Source: Clostridia bacterium
GTDB taxonomy: Bacteria; Bacillota; Clostridia; Oscillospirales; Acutalibacteraceae
Assembly (NCBI GenBank): GCA_017414965.1
Contig: JAFQJL010000012.1
Location: 1 to 64,000, forward strand
Direction of reading: 5' to 3'
Length of the DNA stretch: 64,000 nucleotides
How positions within the stretch are numbered: position 1 is the stretch's first letter; each line of letters opens with the position of its first letter. Of this stretch, positions 9,227 to 17,895 are shown one piece after another. A program made the position numbers and the translations under genes. The notes beneath the pieces were generated by a model. The model ran no database searches. It had not been told where the DNA came from and saw only the letters and a program-made list of their open reading frames with translations.

Positions 9227-9646
9227 ATTAAAATCGTGGAGACACATAGCGTGACCGAGACTGAACAGGCCGGCAAAGCGTTTGCCGAAACGATCGTCGA
9301 CGGAACGGTGATCGCGCTGTACGGTGGGCTCGGTATGGGCAAAACGGCGTTTGTGCGTGGCATGGCACAGCATCTTTGTCCTAAAGCGGAGGTGTCCAGC
9401 CCGACGTTTGCGATCGTCAACGATTACGGCGGTCAACCGCCCTTGGTGCATTTTGATATGTATCGCATTGGCGGATGGGAGGATCTGGAAACGACCGGCT
9501 TTTTTGAGTATATCGATCAGGGCGCCGTGGTGGTGGTCGAGTGGAGCGAGAACATCGAAGGCGCTCTACCGCCGTCGACGCGTCGGGTGCGGTTTGCGCG
9601 GTTGTCCGATACCGAGCGCCGCATAGAAATGGAGGAGTCGGTATGA
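9227..9646 (+). CDS. tsaE: tRNA threonylcarbamoyladenosine biosynthesis ATPase TsaE
   Basis: P-loop ATPase of the t6A37 tRNA modification complex (TsaBDE). Walker A is GGLGMGKTAFVRG, and the typical VVVEWSENI lies near the C terminus. The frame is open from ATG 9191, but that codon lies in the -10 promoter box and there is no SD ahead of it. AGGGGAGG (9211-9218) sits 8 bases before an in-frame ATT at 9227, after which the protein reads KIVETHSVTETEQAG, exactly where family members begin. The preferred start is therefore ATT, giving 139 residues; GTG 9236 is an alternative with poor spacing. The gene overlaps tsaB by 4 bases. Confidence 0.88.
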   Translation: MKIVETHSVTETEQAGKAFAETIVDGTVIALYGGLGMGKTAFVRGMAQHLCPKAEVSSPTFAIVNDYGGQPPLVHFDMYRIGGWEDLETTGFFEYIDQGAVVVVEWSENIEGALPPSTRRVRFARLSDTERRIEMEESV

Positions 9647-10350
9647 GGATTCTGGCTGTGGAAACCACGGCAACGGCGGCTTCTTGCTGTGTGACCGAGG
9701 ACGGTCGCGTGTGTGGTCGGTTTGCGGTCAACGCAGGGCTGACGCACAGCCGTACGTTGCTGCCGATGGTGGAACAGACGCTGGCCGGCTGTGGTCTGAC
9801 ACCGGCGGATATCGATCTGTTTGCGGTGGCGGCCGGTCCCGGCTCGTTTACCGGCGTGCGCATCGGCGTGGCGGCGGTGAAAGGACTGGCGTTGCCGGCG
9901 GACAAGCCTTGCGCGGGGGTGTCTACGCTCGCGGCGATGGCGCGGTTGTGGGAGGATATTCCGATGACCGCAACCGTGTGCGCGGTGATGGATGCCCGTT
10001 GTCAGCAGGTGTATACGGCGCTGTTTGCGGTGGCGGACGGCGCGGTCACGCGGCAGACGCCGGACGAGGCGATCTCGCTGGAGGTGCTGCGGTCGCGTCT
10101 GGAGGCGATCAATGGACCGGTGGTGCTGGTTGGTGACGGCGCGGCGCTTTGTGCCGAGGCGTTTGCCGATTTGCCGCACGTGCGGTTGGCGCCGCCGGCT
10201 TTGCGAATGCAGGACGCGGTAGGCGTCGCGCGAGAAGCGGCGCACGTGCAACCGATGCCGGCGCGCGAACTGTTGCCGGTATATCTGCGGGTGCCGCAAG
10301 CAGAGCGCGAACTGCGCGCTCGGTTGGCGGCAGAACAAGGGAAGCAATAA
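9643..10350 (+). CDS. tsaB: tRNA threonylcarbamoyladenosine biosynthesis protein TsaB
   Basis: A 235-residue ASKHA-fold protein starting [14 protein letters not shown], with the conserved [13 protein letters not shown] motif near residues 65-78. TsaB dimerises with TsaD (not in this window) to form t6A on ANN-decoding tRNAs. The start ATG overlaps the tsaE stop (ATGA), and GGAGGAG within tsaE is the ribosome binding site. The longer upstream open frame is read-through inside tsaE and is not used. The usual next partners rimI and tsaD are absent; upp follows instead. Confidence 0.93.
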   Translation: MRILAVETTATAASCCVTEDGRVCGRFAVNAGLTHSRTLLPMVEQTLAGCGLTPADIDLFAVAAGPGSFTGVRIGVAAVKGLALPADKPCAGVSTLAAMARLWEDIPMTATVCAVMDARCQQVYTALFAVADGAVTRQTPDEAISLEVLRSRLEAINGPVVLVGDGAALCAEAFADLPHVRLAPPALRMQDAVGVAREAAHVQPMPARELLPVYLRVPQAERELRARLAAEQGKQ

Positions 10351-10399
10351 ACTTTATCATACAAAATCATACAAATTTCAAAAAGAGGAGCGATTTATT

Positions 10400-11029
10400 A
10401 TGAGTCAAGTATTTGTAGCCGATCATCCGCTTATTCAACACAAGTTGGCCATCCTGCGCGACAAGAGCACCGCGTCGAAGGAATTCCGCGAGCTGATCCG
10501 CGAGATCACCGAATTCCTTTGCTACGAGGCGCTGCGCGATCTGCCGCTGGAGGATGTGGAGATCGAGACGCCGATGTGCAAGTGCGTTCAGAAAAAGCTC
10601 GCCGGTCGCAAGCTGGCGTTCGTGCCGATCCTGCGTGCCGGTCTCGGCATGGTGGACGGTGCGCTGGAAATGGTGCCGTCTGCGCGCGTCGGACACATCG
10701 GTCTGTATCGCGATCCGGAAACCCACACGCCGGTGGAATATTACTGCAAGCTGCCGGCGGATATCGAGCAGCGCGACGTGATCGTGGTGGATCCGATGCT
10801 CGCGACCGGTGGCTCGGCTATCGATGCGATCACTCAGATTAAGAAGCGCCAGCCGCGCAGCATCAAATTTATGTGCATCATCGCCGCGCCGGAAGGCATC
10901 GAGGCGCTGACGACGGCGCATCCGGACGTGCCGGTGTACACCGCCGCGAAGGACGAGTGCCTCAACGAGCATTGCTACATTCTGCCCGGTCTGGGCGATG
11001 CCGGCGACCGCATCTTCGGCACGAAATGA
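10400..11029 (+). CDS. upp: Uracil phosphoribosyltransferase
   Basis: A 209-residue enzyme converting uracil and PRPP to UMP in pyrimidine salvage. The PRPP loop is [12 protein letters not shown], and the uracil-binding C terminus [13 protein letters not shown] is intact. Length is normal for the family. AAAGAGGAG precedes the ATG. The stop codon overlaps the mutY start (ATGA), so the two are translationally coupled, although their functions differ. Confidence 0.97.
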   Translation: MSQVFVADHPLIQHKLAILRDKSTASKEFRELIREITEFLCYEALRDLPLEDVEIETPMCKCVQKKLAGRKLAFVPILRAGLGMVDGALEMVPSARVGHIGLYRDPETHTPVEYYCKLPADIEQRDVIVVDPMLATGGSAIDAITQIKKRQPRSIKFMCIIAAPEGIEALTTAHPDVPVYTAAKDECLNEHCYILPGLGDAGDRIFGTK

Positions 11030-12093
11030 TGAAAACCCTGCACTCCGGCGTACCGGCACTACTGGATTGGTATTGTGCGGTGCGCCGGCCGTTGCCGTTT
11101 CGGGAAAACCCCACGCCCTATCGTGTATGGGTGTCGGAGGTGATGCTGCAGCAGACACGTATCGAAGCGGCGATTCCGTATTTCGAACGGTTTATGGACG
11201 CCTTGCCCACCGTCGCTGATCTGGCGGCGACGGACGAGGATCGTCTGCTGAAATTGTGGGAGGGACTCGGCTATTATAGCCGTGTCCGCAATCTGCAAAA
11301 AGCGGCGCAGCAGGTGATGGAACGGCACGGCGGTGAGCTGCCGGCCGATTACGATCAACTGCTGGCGCTTTCGGGTATCGGCGAATACACCGCCGGTGCC
11401 ATTGCCTCCATCGCTTACGGACTGCCGGTGCCGGCGGTGGACGGCAACGTGTTGCGCGTGTTTGCGCGGTTGACCGCGCATCGCGGCGACGTACTCAAGC
11501 CGGCGGTACGGCGGGAACTGCGGGAGGTCGTGTGTGCGGTGCTTCCTAAGGATGCGCCGGGGTTGTTCAACGAAGCGGTGATGGAGCTGGGGGAAACGGT
11601 CTGTTTGCCCAACACCCAGCCGCATTGTGAGGTGTGTCCGCTGTCGGCGGTCTGTGCCGCTCATGCGGCAGGGATCGAGGCGGAGCTGCCCACCCGTGCG
11701 GCGCCCAAGCCGCGGCGGATCGAGCAGCGGACGGTGGTGTGCGTCACTACCGATGAGCCTACGCCGCGCGTGTGGCTTCGCAAGCGACCGGCGACCGGTC
11801 TGCTCGCGAAGCTGTGGGAGTTTCCGCAGGTCGAGGGGACGCTGTCGGCGGCCGAAGCGGCTGCGGCGTTTGATCTGCAACCGAAAACAACCGAGCAACT
11901 TCCGCCGGCCAAGCACGTTTTTTCTCATCTGGAATGGCAGATGACTGGTGTTCACTTGACGGTGGCACCGTTTGATCCGCCGGCCGGCACCGTGTTGGTG
12001 ACGGCGGAGGAACAGCGTACAGGGCACGCGCTCCCCGGCGCGTTTGCGGCGTATGCCGCGTATTTGAATAAGTGGTTAAGCAAACGTGAGTGA
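11026..12093 (+). CDS. mutY: A/G-specific adenine glycosylase MutY
   Basis: A 355-residue base-excision repair enzyme removing adenine opposite 8-oxoguanine. It has the catalytic Glu in SEVMLQQTR, the helix-hairpin-helix [17 protein letters not shown], the catalytic Asp in AVDGNVLR and a C-terminal NUDIX-like recognition domain. The [4Fe-4S] ligands start at Cys193. The first spacing is seven residues (CLPNTQPHC) rather than the common six, then C-x2-C-x5-C follows normally. The start may be ATG 11026 (overlapping the upp stop) or the adjacent ATG 11029. Confidence 0.95.
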   Translation: MMKTLHSGVPALLDWYCAVRRPLPFRENPTPYRVWVSEVMLQQTRIEAAIPYFERFMDALPTVADLAATDEDRLLKLWEGLGYYSRVRNLQKAAQQVMERHGGELPADYDQLLALSGIGEYTAGAIASIAYGLPVPAVDGNVLRVFARLTAHRGDVLKPAVRRELREVVCAVLPKDAPGLFNEAVMELGETVCLPNTQPHCEVCPLSAVCAAHAAGIEAELPTRAAPKPRRIEQRTVVCVTTDEPTPRVWLRKRPATGLLAKLWEFPQVEGTLSAAEAAAAFDLQPKTTEQLPPAKHVFSHLEWQMTGVHLTVAPFDPPAGTVLVTAEEQRTGHALPGAFAAYAAYLNKWLSKRE

Positions 12094-12107
12094 TTCGCGT
12101 TTGCTTA
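12077..12107 (+). other. Hairpin spanning the mutY stop codon
   Basis: A perfect 10-bp stem, TAAGCAAACG against CGTTTGCTTA, with an 11-nt loop and no T-run. It may protect the mRNA 3' end or attenuate read-through into the SDR gene. Confidence 0.5.
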
Positions 12108-12124
12108 CGATAGGAGGTTTCCCC

Positions 12125-12853
12125 ATGCGGAAAACCGTACTGATTACCGGCGCGTCCGGCGGCATCGGGCAGGCGCTGGCCAAGGCGTTTGAGAATGCCG
12201 GATATACCGTTTGTCTGCAATGGCATCAAAACGATGCGGCGGTGGCGTTAGCGGAACAGCTCCGCGCTGCCGGCACCGATGCGGCGGCGTTTTATGCGGA
12301 CGTATCGGACGAAGCCTCGGTGGCGGCGATGCTTGTCGAGGCGACGGCGTTTGCCGGACATATTGACGTGCTGGTCAACAACGCCGGTATCACCCAGCAG
12401 AAGCTGCTGACCGATACCACGGCGGAGGACTGGCGCCGTATGATGGGCGTTCATCTGGACGGCGCGTTTTATTGCAGCCGTGGTGTGTTGCCGGATATGA
12501 TCCGTCGGCAGACCGGCGCGATCGTCAATATTTCTTCGATGTGGGGTGTAACCGGCGGCTCGTGCGAGGTGGCGTACTCCGCCGCCAAAGCGGGTTTGAT
12601 CGGGTTGACCAAGGCGTTGGCGAAAGAGGTCGGACCGGCGGGCGTTCGCGTGAATGCGATCGCTCCGGGCGTGATCGACACGCCGATGAACGCGGCTCAC
12701 GGCGCCGATACGCTGGCGGCGTTGGCGACGGATACGCCGCTCGGACGGCTGGGTACACCGGATGAGGTGGCGGCCGCGGCGGTCTTTTTAGCAAGCGAGA
12801 AAGCCTCGTTTATCACCGGTCAGGTGCTGGGGGTAGACGGTGGCATTGTATAA
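12125..12853 (+). CDS. SDR-family oxidoreductase, FabG-like
   Basis: A 242-residue classical short-chain dehydrogenase. The cofactor motif is TGASGGIGQ near residue 8, followed by NNAG, the catalytic Ser in NISSMWG, and YSAAK with the catalytic Tyr and Lys. The closest role is 3-oxoacyl-ACP reductase, but many sugar and alcohol reductases share this pattern and no fatty-acid genes surround it. AGGAGG lies 6 bases before ATG 12125, which decides the start over the in-frame GTG at 12086 inside the mutY end. Confidence 0.88.
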   Translation: MRKTVLITGASGGIGQALAKAFENAGYTVCLQWHQNDAAVALAEQLRAAGTDAAAFYADVSDEASVAAMLVEATAFAGHIDVLVNNAGITQQKLLTDTTAEDWRRMMGVHLDGAFYCSRGVLPDMIRRQTGAIVNISSMWGVTGGSCEVAYSAAKAGLIGLTKALAKEVGPAGVRVNAIAPGVIDTPMNAAHGADTLAALATDTPLGRLGTPDEVAAAAVFLASEKASFITGQVLGVDGGIV

Positions 12854-12885
12854 AGTGAAAATCAACGAAAGTCAGAGGAATCGAG

Positions 12886-14868
12886 ATGGCGAAGAGAAAA
12901 GAAGAATACGGTAACGAAAGTATATCGTCCTTAAAAGGTGCCGACCGTGTGCGCAAGCGTCCGGCGGTTATCTTTGGCTCGGACGGTTTAGAGGGCTGTC
13001 AGCACGCGGTGTTTGAAATTTTGTCCAACTCCATCGACGAAGCGCGCGAGGGACATGGCAAAATCATCACCACCACCTGCTACGAGGACGGCTCGTTTGA
13101 GGTACAAGACCAAGGCCGTGGTATTCCGGTGGATTACAACCAGAAAGAAGGCCGCTACAACTGGGAACTGGTCTTTTGCGAGATGTACGCCGGCGGTAAA
13201 TACAACACCAACGACGGCGAAAACTACGAGTTCTCGTTGGGCTTAAACGGCTTGGGCGCGTGCGCCACGCAGTACTCGTCGGAGTATATGGACGTAGAGG
13301 TGCGCCGCGACGGCAAGCGGTATTCGCTGCACTTTGAAAAGGGCGAGAACGTGGGCGGTTTGACGCACGAGCCGTACGCCAAAAAGGACACCGGCACCAC
13401 CATCCGCTGGAAGCCGGATCGGGACGTGTTTACCGAAACGGCGGTGCCGGCGGAATATTTCCGCGACGTGCTGAAGCGTCAGGCGATCGTCAACCCGAAA
13501 GTGAAGTTTTTGCTTCGGTTGCAGCACGGACGCAGCTTCGATACCGAAGAATTCTATTATGAAAACGGCATCTCGGATTACACCGCCGAGCTGGTGGGCG
13601 ATCAGCGTTTGACCGACGTGCAGACGTGGTCGGGCGAGCGCCGTGGTCGTGACCGCGAGGACAAGCCGGAGTACAAGGTGCAGTTTAACGTGTCCTTCTG
13701 CTTCTCCAACCGCGTGAATTTGCTGGAATATTACCACAACTCCTCGTGGCTGGAGCACGGCGGCGCGCCGGAAAAGGCGGTGCGCTCGGCGTTTGTGTCG
13801 CAGATCGACCAGTATCTGCGACAGAACGGCAAATATAAAAAGAACGAATCCAAGATCACCTTCCAAGACGTGCAGGATTGTCTGGTGTTTGTGTCCTCGT
13901 CCTTCTCGACGATGACTTCGTACGAAAACCAGACCAAGAAAGCCATCACCAACAAGTTCATTCAAGAGGCGATGACCGAGTTCCTCAAAAAGAACTTGGA
14001 AGTCTACTTTATCGAAAACAAGGCGGAGGCGGATCGTCTTTGTCAGCAGGTGCTGGTCAACAAGCAGAGCCGCGAAAAAGCGGAGACCACGCGTCTGGAT
14101 TTGAAAAAGAAGCTGTCCGGCGGCAACGACCTCGCCACGCGCGTGGAGGGGTTTGTGGACTGCCGCAGCCGTGACGTCAACGTCCGCGAGTTGTTTATCG
14201 TAGAGGGTAAATCCGCTATGGGCGCTTGCGTGCAAGCGCGCGACGCGGAGTTCCAGGCGATCATTCCGGTGCGCGGTAAGATCCTCAACTGCCTGAAAGC
14301 GGATTACGACCGCATTTTTAAATCCGAGATCATTGTCAACCTGCTCAAAGTGATGGGCTGCGGCGTGGAGGTCAAGGCGAAATCCAATAAGAATTTGGCC
14401 AATTTTGATCTGTCGGCACTGCGTTTTAATAAGATCATCTGCTGTACGGATGCGGACGTCGACGGCTTCCAGATCCGCACGCTGATTTTGACGATGCTGT
14501 ATCGACTGACGCCGACGCTCATCGAGCAGGGATATGTGTACATTGCAGAGACGCCGCTTTACGAGATCAACACCAAGACGGATACGTATTTTGCTTACAG
14601 CGATCGCGAAAAGGCGATCATTCTGGAAGAGATCGCCGGTCAGAAGTTTACCATCCAGCGCTCGAAGGGACTTGGTGAAAACGAGCCGGAGATGATGTCG
14701 CTGACCACGATGAACCCCGCCACTCGTCGATTGGTGCGTGTCACCCCGACCGACGTGGAGGAGACCTCGCGTATGTTTGACGTGCTGCTGGGTGACGATC
14801 TGGAAGGTCGTAAGCAGCACATTGCCGAGCACGGTGCCGAGTACATCGATATGCTCGATCTGGCGTAA
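12886..14868 (+). CDS. Type IIA DNA topoisomerase, B (GyrB/ParE-like) subunit, divergent
   Basis: A 660-residue ATPase subunit. GHKL features: FEILSNSIDEA with the Glu/Asn pair, DQGRGIPV, LGLNGLGACAT and the QTK loop in NQTKKAI. The TOPRIM domain has FIVEGKSAMGA and TDADVDGFQIRT. Canonical gyrase reads EGDSAGG at the first TOPRIM motif and GLHGVGASV at the lid, so this is a divergent paralogue rather than the housekeeping GyrB. It is coupled to an A subunit 15 bases downstream with AAAGGAGGGG between, and the pair should form an A2B2 enzyme. Whether it relaxes, decatenates or supercoils cannot be told; the missing GyrA box in its partner argues against gyrase. Confidence 0.88.
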   Translation: MAKRKEEYGNESISSLKGADRVRKRPAVIFGSDGLEGCQHAVFEILSNSIDEAREGHGKIITTTCYEDGSFEVQDQGRGIPVDYNQKEGRYNWELVFCEMYAGGKYNTNDGENYEFSLGLNGLGACATQYSSEYMDVEVRRDGKRYSLHFEKGENVGGLTHEPYAKKDTGTTIRWKPDRDVFTETAVPAEYFRDVLKRQAIVNPKVKFLLRLQHGRSFDTEEFYYENGISDYTAELVGDQRLTDVQTWSGERRGRDREDKPEYKVQFNVSFCFSNRVNLLEYYHNSSWLEHGGAPEKAVRSAFVSQIDQYLRQNGKYKKNESKITFQDVQDCLVFVSSSFSTMTSYENQTKKAITNKFIQEAMTEFLKKNLEVYFIENKAEADRLCQQVLVNKQSREKAETTRLDLKKKLSGGNDLATRVEGFVDCRSRDVNVRELFIVEGKSAMGACVQARDAEFQAIIPVRGKILNCLKADYDRIFKSEIIVNLLKVMGCGVEVKAKSNKNLANFDLSALRFNKIICCTDADVDGFQIRTLILTMLYRLTPTLIEQGYVYIAETPLYEINTKTDTYFAYSDREKAIILEEIAGQKFTIQRSKGLGENEPEMMSLTTMNPATRRLVRVTPTDVEETSRMFDVLLGDDLEGRKQHIAEHGAEYIDMLDLA

Positions 14869-14883
14869 AGGAGGGGATGCGTT

Positions 14884-17130
14884 ATGGCAAAGAAAAAGCA
14901 ACCGGAAGTCAAGGCTGTTGCCGAGCTTCCCTCGAATGCGCACATTTCCGGCGCCGGTCTGGTGGAGGATCAGCTGATCACCCATACGCTGCAGGAAAAC
15001 TATATGCCGTATGCGATGAGCGTGATTATGTCCCGTGCGATTCCGGAGATCGACGGCTTTAAGCCGTCCCACCGAAAACTGCTGTACACGATGTACAAGA
15101 TGGGACTGCTAAACGGCGGTCTGATCAAATCGGCCAACATCGCCGGCCAGACGATGAAGCTCAACCCGCACGGTGATGCCGCCATCTACGACACGATGGT
15201 GCGTCTGTCGCGCGGTAACGAGGCGCTGCTGCATCCGTTTGTGGAATCCAAGGGTAACTTCGGTAAAGCGTACTCCACCGATATGGAATGCGCCGCCTCT
15301 CGTTACACCGAGGCGAAGCTCGCGCCGATTGCCGGTGAGTTGTTCCGCGATATTGACAAAGACACGGTGGATTTTGTCGATAACTACGATGCGACGATGA
15401 AAGAGCCGACACTGCTGCCGGTAACTTTCCCGTCGATTTTGGTCAACAACAACCTTGGTATTGCGGTCGGTATGGCGAGCAACATCTGCTCGTTTAACCT
15501 GCAAGAGGTATGCGAGACCGCCATTGCGTTGATGAAGGATCCCAATCACGACGTAACCACCACGCTGACCGCGCCGGATTTCCCGGGCGGCGGTATCGTG
15601 CTGTGTCCGCCGGAGGGTTTTGGCAAGATCTATGAGACCGGTCGCGGCTCCATCCGCATCCGTTCGGTGTGGAGCTACGATAAGTCCAACAACTGCATCG
15701 ACGTGACAGAAATCCCGTACTCCACCACCATTGAAGCGATCATCGGCAAGGTGGCCGAGCTGGTTAAGACCGGCAAGGTCAAGGAGATCAACGATATTCG
15801 AAACGAAACCGGTCTGACCGGTTTGAAGATCACCATCGATCTCAAACGCGGCACCGATCCGGATAAATTGATGCAGAAACTGTTTGCCTCCACGCCGCTG
15901 GAGGATTCGTTCGGCTGTAACTTCAACGTGCTGATCGCCGGTGTGCCGCAGGTGCTGGGTGTGCGCCGTTTGTTAGAGGAGTGGACGGCGTTCCGTATGG
16001 AATGCGTCCGCCGCCGTACCTACTACGATCTGTCCAAGGCAAAGGAACGGCTGCACCTGCTCAAAGGTCTGGCAAAGATCTTGCTGGATATCGACAAAGC
16101 GGTTGCCATCGTTCGTGCGACCGAGGAGGAATCCGAGGTTATCCCGAACTTGATGATCGGCTTTGGCATTGATCAGATGCAGGCGGAGTACGTGGCGGAG
16201 ATCAAACTGCGCCATTTCAACCGCGAATATATTTTGAAGCGTACTGCTGACATTGAGGAGTTGGAAAAACTCATTGCGGATCTGGAGGATATTTTGGCCA
16301 GCCGCAACCGCGTCAAGCGGATCATCGTCAACGAGCTTCGCGAGGTTGCCGAGAAGCACGGCAAACCGCGTCGCAGTCAGGTGCTGTACTTGACCGAAGC
16401 GCCGACGAAGCTGGAGCGCGAGGAGGAAACGGTACCCAACTATCCGTGTACCCTGTTCTTCTCGGAGGGCGGTTATTTCAAGAAGATCCAGCCCAACAGT
16501 TTGCGCATGAACAGCGATCAGAAGTTCAAAGAGGGCGACCGTCTGTTGCAATCGGTGGAGACCACCAACGACGTGGAGCTGTTGTTCTTCTCCTCTGCCG
16601 GCAACGTCTATAAGACGCGCGCGGCGGATTTTGCCGACAGCAAGGCCAGCGTGCTGGGCGATTACATCCCGAGCGCGTTGGAATTTGAGCCGGGCGAGAA
16701 CGCCATCTATATGGTAACCACCCGCGATTACAGCGGTTATATGCTGTTCTTCTTTGAAAACGGCAAGGTCGCCAAGGTGGAACTTTCGGCCTACGCCACG
16801 CAGACACGCCGTCGCAAATTGGTGGGTGCGTATTCGGATAAATCGCCGCTGGTGGCGGTGGTGCACGTGCCGATGGATGCGGAATTTATGCTGACCGCCA
16901 CCTCCGGTCGTCGTCTGCTGGTGCATACCGGTGCGATCAACCCCAAAACCACCCGCACCACCATCGGTGTGCAGGTGATGACGCTCAAGAGCCGGCATAC
17001 GCTGGCGTCGGTAGAGCCGTACCGCGAGGGATTGGTGACTAAGCCGGCACGCTATCGCACCAAATCGTTACCGGCCGCCGGCGCGATGCCGCTTGCGGAG
17101 GATATCGGCGAACAGCTGACGCTTGGCTGA
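14884..17130 (+). CDS. Type IIA DNA topoisomerase, A (GyrA/ParC-like) subunit, divergent
   Basis: A 748-residue breakage-reunion subunit. The active-site Tyr141 lies in AASRYTEAKLA. Upstream are PSHRKLLYTMYKMG and NPHGDAAIYDTMVR, the quinolone-pocket region, where the usual Ser is Ala and the Asp is kept. A coiled-coil tower follows, then a beta-pinwheel C-terminal domain. No QRRGGKG-type GyrA box is present; the nearest basic patch is TQTRRRK around residue 640. This suggests a topoisomerase IV-like or other non-supercoiling enzyme. It is translated just behind its B subunit and ends at an A/T-rich hairpin. Confidence 0.88.
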   Translation: MAKKKQPEVKAVAELPSNAHISGAGLVEDQLITHTLQENYMPYAMSVIMSRAIPEIDGFKPSHRKLLYTMYKMGLLNGGLIKSANIAGQTMKLNPHGDAAIYDTMVRLSRGNEALLHPFVESKGNFGKAYSTDMECAASRYTEAKLAPIAGELFRDIDKDTVDFVDNYDATMKEPTLLPVTFPSILVNNNLGIAVGMASNICSFNLQEVCETAIALMKDPNHDVTTTLTAPDFPGGGIVLCPPEGFGKIYETGRGSIRIRSVWSYDKSNNCIDVTEIPYSTTIEAIIGKVAELVKTGKVKEINDIRNETGLTGLKITIDLKRGTDPDKLMQKLFASTPLEDSFGCNFNVLIAGVPQVLGVRRLLEEWTAFRMECVRRRTYYDLSKAKERLHLLKGLAKILLDIDKAVAIVRATEEESEVIPNLMIGFGIDQMQAEYVAEIKLRHFNREYILKRTADIEELEKLIADLEDILASRNRVKRIIVNELREVAEKHGKPRRSQVLYLTEAPTKLEREEETVPNYPCTLFFSEGGYFKKIQPNSLRMNSDQKFKEGDRLLQSVETTNDVELLFFSSAGNVYKTRAADFADSKASVLGDYIPSALEFEPGENAIYMVTTRDYSGYMLFFFENGKVAKVELSAYATQTRRRKLVGAYSDKSPLVAVVHVPMDAEFMLTATSGRRLLVHTGAINPKTTRTTIGVQVMTLKSRHTLASVEPYREGLVTKPARYRTKSLPAAGAMPLAEDIGEQLTLG

Positions 17131-17160
17131 AAAATTCTTTAAAAATTTTTCTTGCTTTTT
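17129..17160 (+). terminator. Weak A/T-rich terminator after the topoisomerase operon
   Basis: GAAAAATT pairs with AATTTTTC across a 7-nt loop, and a T-rich tail follows. The stem contains one G-C pair, so termination may be partial. Confidence 0.5.
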
Positions 17161-17180
17161 TGTAACGGCTGTGCTATGCT
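17152..17180 (+). promoter_or_regulatory. Promoter for secG
   Basis: TTGCTT (17152-17157), a 17-bp spacer and TATGCT (17175-17180). Confidence 0.65.
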
Positions 17181-17237
17181 ATTAGGGCAATCATTTATCA
17201 TACGGGGTCTATACCCTTTTAGGAGGAAACCAAAACT

Positions 17238-17489
17238 ATGACAGCTTGGGAAATCATCATCGGCATTTTGCTGATTATTTTGAGCATCCTGATCATTGCG
17301 GTCGTGTTGCTGCAGCAGGGTCGTCAGGCCAACCTCGGCGCCATCTCCGGTGCGGCGGATAGCTTCATGGAGAAGGGCAAGGCGCGCACGGTCGATGCGC
17401 TTCTCGCCAAATGGACCAAAGTGTTGGTTGTTGTGTTTATGGTCGTGGTGTTGGCCGGTATGCTGGTCACGCAGTACCTCGGCGCGTAA
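17238..17489 (+). CDS. secG: Preprotein translocase subunit SecG
   Basis: An 83-residue protein with two transmembrane helices separated by the conserved loop VLLQQGRQANLGAISGAADSF, matching SecG. It associates with SecYE and assists SecA-driven protein export. AGGAGG lies upstream of the ATG. The gene is followed by a hairpin terminator and in many Firmicutes precedes rnr/smpB, which are absent here. Confidence 0.95.
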   Translation: MTAWEIIIGILLIILSILIIAVVLLQQGRQANLGAISGAADSFMEKGKARTVDALLAKWTKVLVVVFMVVVLAGMLVTQYLGA

Positions 17490-17504
17490 AAACCAAAGAA
17501 CAAA

Positions 17505-17541
17505 CAAAAGCCGTTTGCGTTTCGCAAGCGGCTTTTGTCTC
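17505..17541 (+). terminator. Terminator after secG
   Basis: CAAAAGCCGTTTGCG pairs with CGCAAGCGGCTTTTG around TTT with one G-U pair. A near-identical hairpin follows the next small gene. Confidence 0.75.
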
Positions 17542-17557
17542 GCTTGGGGTGAGTGGT

Positions 17558-17755
17558 GTGAAAGAGTATTACGAGATCATACGTGAACTGCGTGAGGACC
17601 ACGATTTGACACAGCAAGATGTGGCGAACGTGCTGAAAACCACACAACAGGTATATTCTCGATACGAAAACGGTACTAACGAAATGCCGATTCGGCATCT
17701 AAAAACGCTGTGCCGTCTCTATCGCGTGAGTGCTGATTATATTTTGGGATTATAA
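17558..17755 (+). CDS. Small Xre-family helix-turn-helix regulator
   Basis: A 65-residue protein that is essentially one HTH_3 domain: TQQDVANVLKTTQQVYSRYE forms helices 2 and 3, and YRVSADYILGL closes the fold as in phage-repressor-like regulators. The start is taken as GTG 17558 (VKEYYEIIREL). GTG 17549 is also in frame; no strong SD separates them. The gene is bracketed by two nearly identical hairpins, so it is transcribed as a short unit or by read-through from secG. Target genes are unknown. Confidence 0.8.
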   Translation: MKEYYEIIRELREDHDLTQQDVANVLKTTQQVYSRYENGTNEMPIRHLKTLCRLYRVSADYILGL

Positions 17756-17790
17756 AAGCCGTTTGCGTTTCGCAAACGGCTTTTGTTTTT
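17754..17790 (+). terminator. Terminator after the small Xre gene
   Basis: A perfect 14-bp stem, AAAAGCCGTTTGCG against CGCAAACGGCTTTT, with a TTT loop and a following GTTTTT. It overlaps the stop codon. Confidence 0.88.
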
Positions 17791-17837
17791 CATTAATGGC
17801 AGAAATGGAAAGTTCTGGGCTCTTTTTTGCAAAACGA

Positions 17838-17866
17838 TTGAATTATCCAACAATTTACGATATAAT
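17838..17866 (+). promoter_or_regulatory. Promoter for glf and the glycosyltransferase
   Basis: TTGAAT (17838-17843), a 17-bp spacer and a perfect TATAAT (17861-17866). Confidence 0.78.
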
Positions 17867-17895
17867 GTTGATATAAACAAAGAGGTGGTGTGTCC

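Noticed and set aside
13243..15072. 609-codon minus-strand open frame across the topoisomerase genes
   Set aside because: It lies antisense to two well-recognised genes, has no motif and no ribosome binding site.
12886..17130. Housekeeping DNA gyrase gyrB-gyrA
   Set aside because: Missing GyrA box and altered TOPRIM and lid motifs argue for a paralogue.
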